NCBI GenBank assembly: GCA_023389035.1
Contig: JAEWFC010000024.1
Location: forward strand, 1-64,000
Length of the DNA stretch: 64,000 nt
Direction of reading: 5' to 3'
From: Acidobacteriota bacterium
Lineage (GTDB): Bacteria; Acidobacteriota; Blastocatellia; Pyrinomonadales; Pyrinomonadaceae
Numbering within the stretch: position 1 is the first letter of the stretch; each line of letters begins with the position of its first letter. The notes below the pieces were generated by a model. The model saw only the letters and a list, made by a program, of their open reading frames with translations, was not told the origin of the DNA and ran no database searches. Positions 52,626-61,432 of this stretch are shown here, in pieces. The translations under genes and the position numbers were made by a program.

Positions 52626-53153
52626 ATGAAGCGTTGCCCGGTCTGCGGCCAAACTTACACCGACCCGAACATTAATTTCTGCCTTAGCGACGGCGAGCTT
52701 TTGTCCCGGCTTACCGAACCGACTCCATTTGCAACGGACGATCCGCCTCCGACGCGCTTCGCGGACGACGCTCCGCCGACCCTGATGATGGGGTCGACCC
52801 GCGTTACAAATCAAAATTGGCAGCCGGCTCAACCCCCTGTTCCGTGGCAATCGCAGAGGCCCGCAGGAGCGGCCGGATTCGCCTCGATGATGCCGCACCT
52901 GCAGCCGAAGAATCACACCTTGCCCACGGTATCGCTGATCCTAGGTATTTCATCCCTGATCTTTGTGTGCTGTTTCGGCGGCATTTGGCTCGGAATACCA
53001 GCGGCGATAGTTGGCTTCCTAGGGATGCGCAATGCGGACCGCGAACCGGACAAATTCGGCGGCCGGGGAATGGCGATCGGTGGGATGGTGATCGGCGTTA
53101 TCGCTCTCATCATGTCAATAATGTACTTCCTATTGGCCGTTATAGGCGGCTAG
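52626..53153 (+). CDS. Zinc-ribbon protein with DUF4190-like membrane domain
   Basis: The 175-residue protein starts MKRCPVCGQTYTDPNINFCLSD, almost the same tag as the preceding protein, then a Pro/Thr-rich linker (about 30-95) and a two-helix DUF4190-like domain (PTVSLILGISSLIFVCCFGGIWLG ... GMAIGGMVIGVIALIMSIMYFLL). The linker holds threonines in TxxDD/PPT contexts that could be kinase substrates; that is speculation. It lies 3 bp after the upstream gene, so the two are co-transcribed. Confidence 0.75.
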   Translation: MKRCPVCGQTYTDPNINFCLSDGELLSRLTEPTPFATDDPPPTRFADDAPPTLMMGSTRVTNQNWQPAQPPVPWQSQRPAGAAGFASMMPHLQPKNHTLPTVSLILGISSLIFVCCFGGIWLGIPAAIVGFLGMRNADREPDKFGGRGMAIGGMVIGVIALIMSIMYFLLAVIGG

Positions 53154-53186
53154 GTCATCGAAGTGGCACGCACCCGCTAAATCTTT

Positions 53187-53192
53187 TATAAT
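53187..53192 (+). promoter_or_regulatory. Candidate -10 (TATAAT) of FHA-kinase gene, leaderless
   Basis: A perfect TATAAT lies 7 nt before the ATG at 53200, with TGGCAC 17 nt upstream as a poor -35. There is no Shine-Dalgarno. Transcription would begin at the start codon. Confidence 0.45.
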
Positions 53193-53199
53193 CTTTCCG

Positions 53200-54510
53200 A
53201 TGCGTGTAACACTGCATGTCGTAGCCGGGCCGCAAACCGGCCGCGATTTTACATTCGATCAGCACGATACATTCATGATCGGCCGGAGCGAAGACGCACA
53301 GTTCTGTCTTCCGCACGACCGCTTTTTTTCACGTCATCACTGCATTCTCGAGATCGCTCCGCCGCAATGTTTTCTTCGCGATCTGGGTTCGACCAACGGA
53401 ACATTCGTCAATGGCATTCGCGTCGAGACCGCTCATCTAAAACATGGGGACCGCATACAGGGCGGCGAGACCGTGCTAGAGGTGAAGGTCGAATCGGATC
53501 GCCAGGATTTCACCTCGTCAGGCCGCATCAGCGAAAAGACCGAGCCTTCGGTAATTACGGTCGCTTGTCTGAACTGCGGACTGCCTTCGAAGGCGGAAGC
53601 CTCTCTCCCCGACGCAAAACTCTCGTATGTGTGTGATGCGTGTCGCGAGCAGCTTCGGAAAAATCCTCAGCCGATCCCGAATTACCAGATGATCCGCGTG
53701 CTCGGTCAGGGCGGAATGGGCAGCGTGATGCTTGCGCGGTCGGTCCGCGATGGCCGGGCGGTAGCTATCAAAACGCTCTTGCCTGAGGTTGCCGTTAGCG
53801 AACAGTCGCTTAAGCGTTTCATGCGGGAGATCGAGGTTGCGTCATCCCTGCAGCACCCAAACGTCGTCAGCTATATTGAGCACGGGACGCACAATGGAAT
53901 CGTTTATCTGGTCACTGAGTATGTAAGCGGGATGGACGCATCGAAGCTCGCGAAAAAGCGTGGCGGCAAGCTGAGCTATCAGGAAGTGGTCAAGATAATC
54001 GAACAGACACTCGCCGCTCTCGATTTCGCTCATGGCAAAGGCTTCGTTCACCGTGACATTAAGGAACAAAACATACTGGTGGACGGAACCTTCCCGAATT
54101 ACCTGGCAAAGCTTACCGATTTTGGCCTTTCAAAGAGCTACAAGCAAACCGGGATGAGCGGAGTGACGATGGTCGGCGATGTTGCCGGAACGATCGCTTA
54201 TATGCCGCCAGAACAGGTTAGGGATTTCAAAGAGGTAAGGCCGCCGTCCGATATTTATGCCGTCGGCATGACCGCTTACAGCCTGCTAACCGGAGCCCAT
54301 GCGCTCGACATAAGCCCGAAGGCGGGCATATCGGAGACAGTAAAGGCCATCTTCGAGAAGCCGATAGTCCCCATCGCCCGACGCGTGCCTGAAGTTCCGA
54401 TACGGATTGCTGCGGTATTCGAAACCGCCCTTGCCAAGCAGGTCGAATTACGCTGGCGTACCGCCGGCGAGATGCGCGATGCACTGTTGCGAGCGGGATC
54501 CCAATTTTAG
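53200..54510 (+). CDS. FHA domain - Ser/Thr protein kinase
   Basis: The 436-residue protein has an N-terminal FHA domain (1-98: FMIGRSEDAQFCL, FFSRHHCILEI, DLGSTNGTFVNGIRV), a zinc-knuckle linker (Cys123/126 and Cys145/148) and a Hanks-type kinase (161-430) with GQGGMG (169-174), Lys191, Asp286 in HRDIKEQNIL, Asp307 in DFG and GTIAYMPPEQ. The HRD loop has KEQN rather than the usual KPxN. No membrane helix is visible. The FHA domain may bind its own phosphothreonines or recruit partners. It converges with the O-antigen ligase gene with 4-bp overlap of ends. Confidence 0.93.
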   Translation: MRVTLHVVAGPQTGRDFTFDQHDTFMIGRSEDAQFCLPHDRFFSRHHCILEIAPPQCFLRDLGSTNGTFVNGIRVETAHLKHGDRIQGGETVLEVKVESDRQDFTSSGRISEKTEPSVITVACLNCGLPSKAEASLPDAKLSYVCDACREQLRKNPQPIPNYQMIRVLGQGGMGSVMLARSVRDGRAVAIKTLLPEVAVSEQSLKRFMREIEVASSLQHPNVVSYIEHGTHNGIVYLVTEYVSGMDASKLAKKRGGKLSYQEVVKIIEQTLAALDFAHGKGFVHRDIKEQNILVDGTFPNYLAKLTDFGLSKSYKQTGMSGVTMVGDVAGTIAYMPPEQVRDFKEVRPPSDIYAVGMTAYSLLTGAHALDISPKAGISETVKAIFEKPIVPIARRVPEVPIRIAAVFETALAKQVELRWRTAGEMRDALLRAGSQF

Positions 54511-55766
54511 CCGTCGCTTGTCGTGGGATTTGAGACCGCGATCATCATACCAACTGCCGCCCAGATGTGCCGGGCATCCTCAAACGACCCGGTCAAGCCC
54601 TGATAAACAAACCCGCCGAGAAATCCGCAGCTCAACGCAAGATGCACCGGCCCCAAGCTTCCGTTCCCGGAGCGATCAAAATATGTCCGTCGGTACAGAT
54701 GGACCAACAGCAAGCAGAGAGCAACGAGTCCGATTGTTCCCGCCTGAGCCCATACAGACAGCCACATCTGATGAGCATCAGTTAGCATTTGCGGCGGACC
54801 CGCGATCGGACGATATGGCACACGCGCCGTCGGTAGTCCCGTACCTCGACCGGTAACTGGATGCGCAGCTACTACCTCTAGCGAGCTTTCCCAGGTCATC
54901 ACTCTTACAGACGGTTCGATAACGAACGCGGTTCCGGGAATTCGAAGATCTCGATCGCTATTTGCCGAATCGGGCGCGATGGTGGCCACTGCGAAAAAAC
55001 CGATCGCGATCACCGCGATACTGCCGGCTAAAGCGACCCGTCGCCAATCAACTAGCCATTCACGATTCGCAAAGAAGTACCACAGTCCTACAGAAAGAAC
55101 TACGCCGCCGATTCCCGGTGAAAAGGTTAGAGCCACCAGCAACGCCGAATGGGCAGTGAGAAATACCCCGACCTTTCGCGAGATCCATTCCATCTGCATA
55201 GCTGCTAACACCATTGGGATCGTAAAGGCGAGATAGCTGCACAGCATATTCGGGTTAGCGAATAGCCCGATCATCCGGGGGATCTTTTCAGATGGAAGAG
55301 TCCCCGGATGGAACATAAAGTAATTTTCGATGTACGTATTATAGCCGGCCGCGTACAGCCCGATCCCGACCCAAACTGTCACTATCGTGATCGCAAGCCC
55401 GACGAGCCACGCGATAACGAGCCTGCGAACAAACTCGCCATTTACTGCATGCTGAAAAACGAACACGGCAAGGGTGAGGAGGTAGAGATTTCCGACGAGC
55501 TTTACCGCTGAGCGGCTGGGATCTTGCGAGAAGCCGGCCGCGAGTGCAATCGTTGCTGCGAAGGCCGCAATGTATATGAAAGATCTGTCGGTACGGAAGC
55601 GAAGCTCTCGCCGGCCTATAGCGATCACAAATGAGCCGGCGGCGAGGCAGAAAAGTAGGTCAGTTAACGGAACAGGGAATCCGTAGAGCCTGAATACCGG
55701 CGGCCTGAAAATAGTGATGGAGGCGACGAGAACGAGCAGGAGGAATTGTGAGATCCTGTTTGCCAT
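54507..55766 (-). CDS. O-antigen ligase family membrane protein
   Basis: The 419-residue protein has about ten to eleven membrane helices, the segment LVALTFSPGIGGVVLSVGLWYFF in place of the usual SGSRGG signature, and a periplasmic loop ending in HPVTGRGTGLPTARV and AHQMWLSVWAQAGTIGL, which matches the Wzy_C/WaaL fold. ATG 55766 is chosen; TTG 55775 is 9 nt upstream. It is last in a minus-strand operon after the SIS gene and is a second member of this family in the window. Confidence 0.8.
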   Translation of the reverse strand: MANRISQFLLLVLVASITIFRPPVFRLYGFPVPLTDLLFCLAAGSFVIAIGRRELRFRTDRSFIYIAAFAATIALAAGFSQDPSRSAVKLVGNLYLLTLAVFVFQHAVNGEFVRRLVIAWLVGLAITIVTVWVGIGLYAAGYNTYIENYFMFHPGTLPSEKIPRMIGLFANPNMLCSYLAFTIPMVLAAMQMEWISRKVGVFLTAHSALLVALTFSPGIGGVVLSVGLWYFFANREWLVDWRRVALAGSIAVIAIGFFAVATIAPDSANSDRDLRIPGTAFVIEPSVRVMTWESSLEVVAAHPVTGRGTGLPTARVPYRPIAGPPQMLTDAHQMWLSVWAQAGTIGLVALCLLLVHLYRRTYFDRSGNGSLGPVHLALSCGFLGGFVYQGLTGSFEDARHIWAAVGMMIAVSNPTTSDG

Positions 55767-55778
55767 TCGTCCCAACGC

Positions 55779-56804
55779 CTAAAGCGTCTGCGTAACTTTT
55801 GCGAGCGACCTGGGCGAATCCGGATCGAGCCCTTTTGCTTCAGAAAGATACGCAGCGAAGAGCTGGCCCGGTACGATGAACGGGATCGGCGATAGGAACT
55901 CGTCCATTTCGGGTAGAACGATCGATCGCGACGCTCGGCTGACGATCTCCTGGTCGTTAGTAAAAGCGAGAGAATCAGCATGGAGCTCTTTTAGTCGCTC
56001 GAGTAGGTCGATATTGCTCTGTCGTGTAACGCCGCTCGGCCCGAACATGATCACCGGGAAGCGGCGTTCCACCATCGCCAGCGGGCCGTGAAAGAAATCG
56101 GCAGAAGAAAATCGTTCGGCGACCACGTAACATGTCTCCATTAGCTTCAAGGCAAGCTCATATGAGTTACCGTAGTTCATGCCGCGCCCGACAACGACAC
56201 AATTCTCCATGAAAACATAACGCTGAACTTCAAGTGATACTTGATCTTGCAGTTCAAGTGCTTTCGAGGTCAGCTCCGGTATCTTAAAGTATTCAATTCG
56301 TTTATCTCCTATTGCCGCTGCAAGCAAGTAGAAGTGAAGCATTTGGCCGGTGAAAGTCTTCGTTGCAGCAACCGAACGCTCGCGGCCGGCGTGTATCTGC
56401 AGAGTCTCATCTGCTATTCGAGCCATTGTCGAACCTGCTTCGTTAGTGATCGCGAGGGTAAAGGCTCCCGATGCCTTCGCACTTTCCAGCACCTCATTGA
56501 TATCAGTGCCTTCCCCGGACTGCGACACTCCGATCACAAGAGCACGCTTTAGCCGCAATTTAGCGTTATAGAGCGTATACACAGAGGGCGCTGACAGGGA
56601 AACTGGAACACCGGTCGTCACTTCGAGCAAATAGCGGCCGAAGAGCGATGCGTTATCAGAACTCCCGCGGGCGACGATTATGATCACGTCGACTTCCTTT
56701 TGCCTGATAAAATCGCCGATCCGTATGATCTTTTCCCGTTCGGCATTCATCGTGCGTTCCAAAACTGCAGGCTGTTCTGCTATTTCCTGAAGCATCAACG
56801 ACAT
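55779..56804 (-). CDS. Double SIS-domain sugar isomerase/deaminase (GlmS C-terminal-like)
   Basis: The 341-residue protein has two SIS domains: the first with VARGSSDNASLFGRYLLE and GVSQSGEGTDINEVL, the second with VVGRGMNYGNSYELALKLMETC and AERFSSADFFHGPLAMV. The end DPDSPRSLAKVTQTL is the classic GlmS tail. It lacks the N-terminal glutaminase of GlmS, so it is more like NagB-II/AgaS-type amino-sugar phosphate deaminases or isomerases. It probably acts on glucosamine 6-phosphate or a relative. It lies 3 bp after yihY. Confidence 0.85.
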   Translation of the reverse strand: MSLMLQEIAEQPAVLERTMNAEREKIIRIGDFIRQKEVDVIIIVARGSSDNASLFGRYLLEVTTGVPVSLSAPSVYTLYNAKLRLKRALVIGVSQSGEGTDINEVLESAKASGAFTLAITNEAGSTMARIADETLQIHAGRERSVAATKTFTGQMLHFYLLAAAIGDKRIEYFKIPELTSKALELQDQVSLEVQRYVFMENCVVVGRGMNYGNSYELALKLMETCYVVAERFSSADFFHGPLAMVERRFPVIMFGPSGVTRQSNIDLLERLKELHADSLAFTNDQEIVSRASRSIVLPEMDEFLSPIPFIVPGQLFAAYLSEAKGLDPDSPRSLAKVTQTL

Positions 56805-56807
56805 AGG

Positions 56808-57710
56808 CTAATAATCCTTAGATGTTTCCTCAAGTTTAATGTCGGTTTCCTTGCCAGATTCTTTTTCACTGATAATTGCGTCATGCACCGCATTAATGAC
56901 ACCGCCGACGAGTAATGCGACACCGGTAAGATAGAGCCAGAGCATCAGAATAATGACTGCTCCAAGCGAACCGTACGCCCGGTTATACGAATTGAAAAAG
57001 CTCAGGTACGTCCGAAATCCCCCGGTCATCAGCAGCCACAAGAGGATAGCGATAATGGAACCCGGTGTCACCCACAGCCAAACGCGTCTCTTAAAATCCG
57101 GTACCAGGTTATAAAAGACCTCGCACGCGAAAAGCATCAGCAAAAGGACCGTCACCCACTGTATGGAAACGAGCACCAGCGGTGATGATACCCGCAGTCC
57201 CATACCCGCGAGCCCGAGCTGTACCATCTGCCAGCCGTAAAACACGACGCTGAGTACGAGAAGTATTAAGAGGATCAAGACCAGCGTTAAAGCGAGCGAA
57301 TGGAGTTTTGTTCTCCACCATGGTCTTGTTTCCCGCAGCTTGTAGATCGCGTTCAGGGCACTTCGTACCGTATCGATTCCCGCGGATGCAGACCAGAGCG
57401 TTACAGCAAGGCCGACGGTCAGCTTACCAGTTGAACTGCTTTCCGTTATCTCGTCGACCGTCTTTCGCACCAGGTCGAATGCCGACCAAGGCATGATCTG
57501 CCTCAGATACTCAAATAGCTCCGCCTTCAGGACGGTGGTCGACTCCAGGATCAACCCAAAGAGGCTAACGAGAAAAAAGAGCAGCGGGAACAGGGAGAAC
57601 GCAAAGTAAAACGCGACCTGCGCCGCACGGCTGAAAATGTCGGCCTCCGATGCCTCGTCGTAGAGCCCCTTAAAAAAGCGCTTCCAGGGATAGTTCAGTA
57701 GGGAAGTCAT
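56808..57710 (-). CDS. YihY/UPF0761 family membrane protein
   Basis: The 300-residue protein has six predicted membrane helices and family landmarks FSRAAQVAFYFAFSLFPLLFFL, LWSASAGIDTVRSALNAIYKL and NRAYGSLGAVIILMLWLYLTG. Once called ribonuclease BN by error, the family's role is unknown; transport has been suggested. It lies between alr and the SIS gene with gaps of 6 and 3 bp. Confidence 0.9.
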   Translation of the reverse strand: MTSLLNYPWKRFFKGLYDEASEADIFSRAAQVAFYFAFSLFPLLFFLVSLFGLILESTTVLKAELFEYLRQIMPWSAFDLVRKTVDEITESSSTGKLTVGLAVTLWSASAGIDTVRSALNAIYKLRETRPWWRTKLHSLALTLVLILLILLVLSVVFYGWQMVQLGLAGMGLRVSSPLVLVSIQWVTVLLLMLFACEVFYNLVPDFKRRVWLWVTPGSIIAILLWLLMTGGFRTYLSFFNSYNRAYGSLGAVIILMLWLYLTGVALLVGGVINAVHDAIISEKESGKETDIKLEETSKDY

Positions 57711-57716
57711 TCAATA

Positions 57717-58862
57717 TCAACGCAGTGCCCTACCATTGTAGACTTTTTTGACCCGTGCGTTCATCCCGCATGTGATCTCGTACGAGATAGTGCCGGTCGC
57801 TGCCGCGATGTCCTCGGCCTTCATGCTTTCCTGGCCGGAGATCCCGATGATTACCACTGGTGTACCGACCGTAACGCCCGGAACGTCCGTAACGTCAACC
57901 GTCGTCCAATCCATCGATACGCGCCCGACGATCGGGGCTCGCACGCCTTCGACCAGGACGTGGCCAATGTTGGAAAGTGCACGCGGCAGACCATCGTGAT
58001 ACCCGATCGGAATAGTCGCGATCAATGACTCACGGCCGGTCACGAACGTCCCGCCATAACCGATCGGCGTTCCCGCGGGTACCTGCTTTATAAACGAGAT
58101 CCTGGTATGGACGCTCATCACTGGCCGCAACTCGGGTCCCGGAAATCCTTTCGGCAGGACGTCGCCGCCCAGTCCATACAGTAAACCGCCTATCCGAACC
58201 ATCGTGCTCCGCGATTCCGGATAGACGATGGCACCAGGCGAGTTGGCCAGGTCGAGCAGCTTTGGCCGTATTCCGGCTGCGTGGAACGCCGCCACGGCAT
58301 CGGCAAACTGCGATATCTGCCGTTTGGTCGCGTCGCTATCGATCCTGTCAGCCGATGCGAAATGGGTCATCAGCCCCTCCACCTGTAGGTGTTTGAAGCC
58401 AGCCAATTCACCAGCGAACTCGGCAGCGTCTGCGGCCCTAATACCGATCCTTCCCATTCCGGTGTCGATCTTAATATGCACCGTAGCCACAGTTTGCTGC
58501 TCTGCAGCGGCTGCGTCGAGTCGGGCAAGCGTATCGATCTGATATGCTACGGGCGTCAGTCTCCGTGCCAGCATCAGAGCTTCTTGGCCGGACCAGTTCC
58601 CGAAGCTGAGAATCGGTGTTTCGATCCCGGAGTCGCGGAGCTCCACGCCTTCTTCCGGTAGGGCAACCGCCAGCCAGTCGACGCCCTCAGCTTCGAGGCG
58701 TTTTGAACATTCAATGGCTCCATGCCCATAGGCGTCAGCCTTTACGACCGCCATGGTTTTCGCCGATCCGCCAATGAAACGTCGGATCGATGACAAATTG
58801 AAGGCGAGTGCATCTAGGTCTATCTCGGACCATGTTGGGCGGCTCTCAGAGGGCGGGTTCAT
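57717..58862 (-). CDS. alr: Alanine racemase
   Basis: It makes D-alanine for peptidoglycan. The 381-residue PLP protein shows Schiff-base Lys41 in AVVKADAYGHG, HIKIDTGMGRIG, LANSPGAI, the tyrosine of PIGYGGTFVTG and IPIGYHDGLPRALSN. Length is typical. It leads a four-gene minus-strand run (alr, yihY, SIS gene, O-antigen ligase); a 17-bp palindrome lies about 50 bp upstream. Confidence 0.95.
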   Translation of the reverse strand: MNPPSESRPTWSEIDLDALAFNLSSIRRFIGGSAKTMAVVKADAYGHGAIECSKRLEAEGVDWLAVALPEEGVELRDSGIETPILSFGNWSGQEALMLARRLTPVAYQIDTLARLDAAAAEQQTVATVHIKIDTGMGRIGIRAADAAEFAGELAGFKHLQVEGLMTHFASADRIDSDATKRQISQFADAVAAFHAAGIRPKLLDLANSPGAIVYPESRSTMVRIGGLLYGLGGDVLPKGFPGPELRPVMSVHTRISFIKQVPAGTPIGYGGTFVTGRESLIATIPIGYHDGLPRALSNIGHVLVEGVRAPIVGRVSMDWTTVDVTDVPGVTVGTPVVIIGISGQESMKAEDIAAATGTISYEITCGMNARVKKVYNGRALR

Positions 58863-58910
58863 GCGATTCGATCCGGCTGATGTAATGGTTGAACTGTTGC
58901 GCGTCGACGT

Positions 58911-58927
58911 TTCACGTTATACGTGAA
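58911..58927. promoter_or_regulatory. 17-bp palindrome upstream of alr, operator candidate
   Basis: TTCACGTTATACGTGAA is a perfect palindrome of 7-bp arms around TAT. It lies in the 111-bp gap between the carboxyltransferase gene and alr, in the position of a repressor site for alr. Size and symmetry suit a dimeric regulator. Confidence 0.5.
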
Positions 58928-58973
58928 TTGATGTAATCCATTAAGCGTTGGTTTGCGACACCTAAGGTTGTTT

Positions 58974-60515
58974 CTAGAGGGGTATATTCCCATGCTTGCG
59001 TGGCGGATTCGTATCTCTCTTATTCTGCAAAAGGGAAAGGGCCCGGATGAGCTTTGACCGCGTCTGCGACGGCTCTATAACTTCATCGATAAACCCACGT
59101 TCGGCAGCAACGTATGGATTTGCAAACTTCTCGTTGAACTCATCGACGAGCTCCTCTCGCTTTACGGCCGGGTCGGCAGCTGCGGCAAGTTCCTTCTTGT
59201 AAAGCACGCCGACAGCACCCTCTGACCCCATGACCGCGATCTCCGCTGTCGGATACGCAAAGTTGATGTCCGTTCGTATATGTTTTGACGCCATCACACA
59301 GTATGCTCCGCCATACGCTTTTCTTGTGATCACGGTTATTTTCGGTACGGTCGCTTCGGCAAATGCATATAGCAGCTTCGCTCCGTGGCGAATTATGCCG
59401 AAATGCTCCTGATTTACGCCCGGTAGGAATCCGGGCACGTCCTCAAAGGTGATCAGCGGTATATTGAAACAGTCACAGAATCGAACGAATCGAGCTGCCT
59501 TGACCGACGCATCAATATCAAGCACGCCGGCCAGGAACGCGGGCTGGTTGGCGACGATCCCCACCGACCGTCCTCCCAGACGCCCAAAACCGATAACGAT
59601 GTTAGGAGCGAAATGCTCTTGAACCTCAAAGAAATAGCCGTCATCAACCACGCGATTCACGATATCGCGAATGTCGTACGGCTGATTCGACGATTCCGGG
59701 ACTATTGAGTTTAACTCGGCATCCGCGCGATCCGCGGGATCACTCGACGGCACGATCGGCGGATCCTCCATATTGTTCGACGGCATGAACGAGAGCAATT
59801 CACGCGTGATCCTTAGGGCGTGTTCGTCGGAATCTGCGGCAAAGTGGGCGACACCCGACTTCGAATTGTGCGTCATTGGCCCGCCCAGCTCGTCTTTGGT
59901 TACGTCCTCATGCGTTACGGTTTTGATCACGTCGGGACCCGTGATGAACATATAAGACGTATCCTTCACCATCACGTTGAAATCCGTTATCGCGGGCGAA
60001 TACACGGCTCCGCCGGCACACGGTCCCATGATGCAGCTGATCTGGGGGACGACGCCGCTTGCAAGCGTGTTACGCAGAAAGATGTCCGCGTAGCCGCCTA
60101 GGCTTACCACGCCCTCCTGGATCCTTGCCCCGCCGGAATCATTCAGCCCGATTACCGGGGCGCCCACCTTCATCGCCATGTCCATCACCTTGCAAATCTT
60201 TTGGGCATGAGTCTCGGAAAGCGAGCCGCCAAAAACCGTGAAATCTTGAGCAAATACAAATACCTCGCGACCGTCAACCAGCCCGTGGCCGGTCACTACG
60301 CCATCGCCCGGAAACCGCTGCTTATCCAGTCCAAAATCGTTCGAACGATGCACTACGAGCTTGTCGAATTCCTCGAACGTACCATCATCCAGAAAGAAAT
60401 CGATGCGCTCGCGTGCGGTCATTTTGCCAGCCGCACGCTGCTTCTCGATGCGTGCTTCGCCGCCGCCTAGCTCCGCCAGCTGCGAGCGTTCCTTCATCTC
60501 GTCGATCTTGCTCAT
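58974..60515 (-). CDS. Acyl-CoA carboxylase carboxyltransferase beta subunit (PccB-like)
   Basis: The 513-residue protein has the crotonase-like carboxyltransferase halves: AELGGGEARIEKQRAAGKMTARERI at the start, GLNDSGGARIQEGVVSLGGYADIF, GPCAGGAVYSPAITDF, then PGFLPGVNQEHFGIIRHGAKLLYA and ITRKAYGGAYCVMASK. These match propionyl-/methylmalonyl-CoA carboxylase beta chains, which use biotin on a partner subunit; no biotin gene is adjacent. ATG 60515 is preferred (MSKIDEMKERSQ); ATG 60536 is possible. The true acyl substrate cannot be fixed from sequence alone. Confidence 0.92.
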   Translation of the reverse strand: MSKIDEMKERSQLAELGGGEARIEKQRAAGKMTARERIDFFLDDGTFEEFDKLVVHRSNDFGLDKQRFPGDGVVTGHGLVDGREVFVFAQDFTVFGGSLSETHAQKICKVMDMAMKVGAPVIGLNDSGGARIQEGVVSLGGYADIFLRNTLASGVVPQISCIMGPCAGGAVYSPAITDFNVMVKDTSYMFITGPDVIKTVTHEDVTKDELGGPMTHNSKSGVAHFAADSDEHALRITRELLSFMPSNNMEDPPIVPSSDPADRADAELNSIVPESSNQPYDIRDIVNRVVDDGYFFEVQEHFAPNIVIGFGRLGGRSVGIVANQPAFLAGVLDIDASVKAARFVRFCDCFNIPLITFEDVPGFLPGVNQEHFGIIRHGAKLLYAFAEATVPKITVITRKAYGGAYCVMASKHIRTDINFAYPTAEIAVMGSEGAVGVLYKKELAAAADPAVKREELVDEFNEKFANPYVAAERGFIDEVIEPSQTRSKLIRALSLLQNKRDTNPPRKHGNIPL

Positions 60516-60634
60516 AATTCGGGATTCGGGTTTCATCTCGACAAGTTTAGCCTGTTTATTAGCGCGTGCAAATTGCGGAAGGTCGTGACCGCATAGGCTC
60601 CGAACGCCAGATGACGTAAGATTGTCAATTACCA

Positions 60635-61432
60635 ATGATAGAGATCACAAGCCGCGACAACCAAAAACTAAAATTTGCTCGTGCGGTCCGGGACGGTCGA
60701 GAGCGTGACTCCATCTTTATCGAAGGTCGCCGCCTGGTCGGGGAAGCGGTCATTTCACAACTATCTATCCAAATGATGTTCGTCTCGGACGCGTTTCCGT
60801 CGGACGAGGCCGAGCGTTTGATACCGGAGTTCGCGGGACGTCTGTATTTACTGCCGGAGCGCGTTTTTCGTTCGATATCCGATACGGAAACACCGCAGGG
60901 CATCGCCGCCATCGCTGATCGGCCAAGCGAGGGAAGAATAGCGATCGAACATCGTCTATCGGATCGCGGCTTAGATCCAGCGCTGGCACTCGTACTGCAG
61001 CGAGTAAATAATCCCTCAAATCTCGGGGCGGTGATTCGTGTGGCAGAGGCAGCAGGAGTCGCCGGCGTGGTAACCACGGTGGGCTCGGCGGACGCATATT
61101 CTCCGCGTTCGTTAAGGGCTGCGATGGGTTCGGCTTTTCGGCTTCCGGTCTGGGAAAATGCTGACCTTAGCGAGCTAATATCGTGGTCTCAAGAGAACGG
61201 GATAAACGTGGCGGCGCTCGATATCAAGGCAAATCAAACTATCTATGAGCTCGATTGGAAACCGCCACGACTATTGATCTTCGGATCCGAGGCGCACGGC
61301 CTTGATCAAGACCTGCTCGGATCTGTCGACGAAATTGTGAAAATACCGATGTCCGGTTCGGCCGAAAGCCTCAACCTAGCGGTATCGTGCGGAATTACGC
61401 TGTTCGAAGCGAAAAGGGCGATCGGCGGCTAG
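60635..61432 (+). CDS. SpoU/TrmH family RNA 2'-O-methyltransferase
   Basis: The 265-residue protein has an N-terminal substrate-binding domain (MIEITSRDNQKLKFARAVRDGRERDSIFIEGRRLV) and a C-terminal SPOUT knot domain with ALVLQRVNNPSNLGAVIRVAEAAG, LLIFGSEAHGLDQDLL and VKIPMSGSAESLNLAVSCGITLFE. It methylates ribose in rRNA or tRNA; target unknown. It is divergent from the carboxyltransferase gene, and its stop overlaps the stop of the PP2C gene on the other strand. Confidence 0.93.
   Translation: MIEITSRDNQKLKFARAVRDGRERDSIFIEGRRLVGEAVISQLSIQMMFVSDAFPSDEAERLIPEFAGRLYLLPERVFRSISDTETPQGIAAIADRPSEGRIAIEHRLSDRGLDPALALVLQRVNNPSNLGAVIRVAEAAGVAGVVTTVGSADAYSPRSLRAAMGSAFRLPVWENADLSELISWSQENGINVAALDIKANQTIYELDWKPPRLLIFGSEAHGLDQDLLGSVDEIVKIPMSGSAESLNLAVSCGITLFEAKRAIGG

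Noticed and set aside
53164..53177. Sigma54-type promoter (TGGCAC) before the FHA-kinase gene
   Set aside because: The GG to GC distance is 9 nt rather than 10 and the -12 box is poor, whereas a perfect TATAAT follows.
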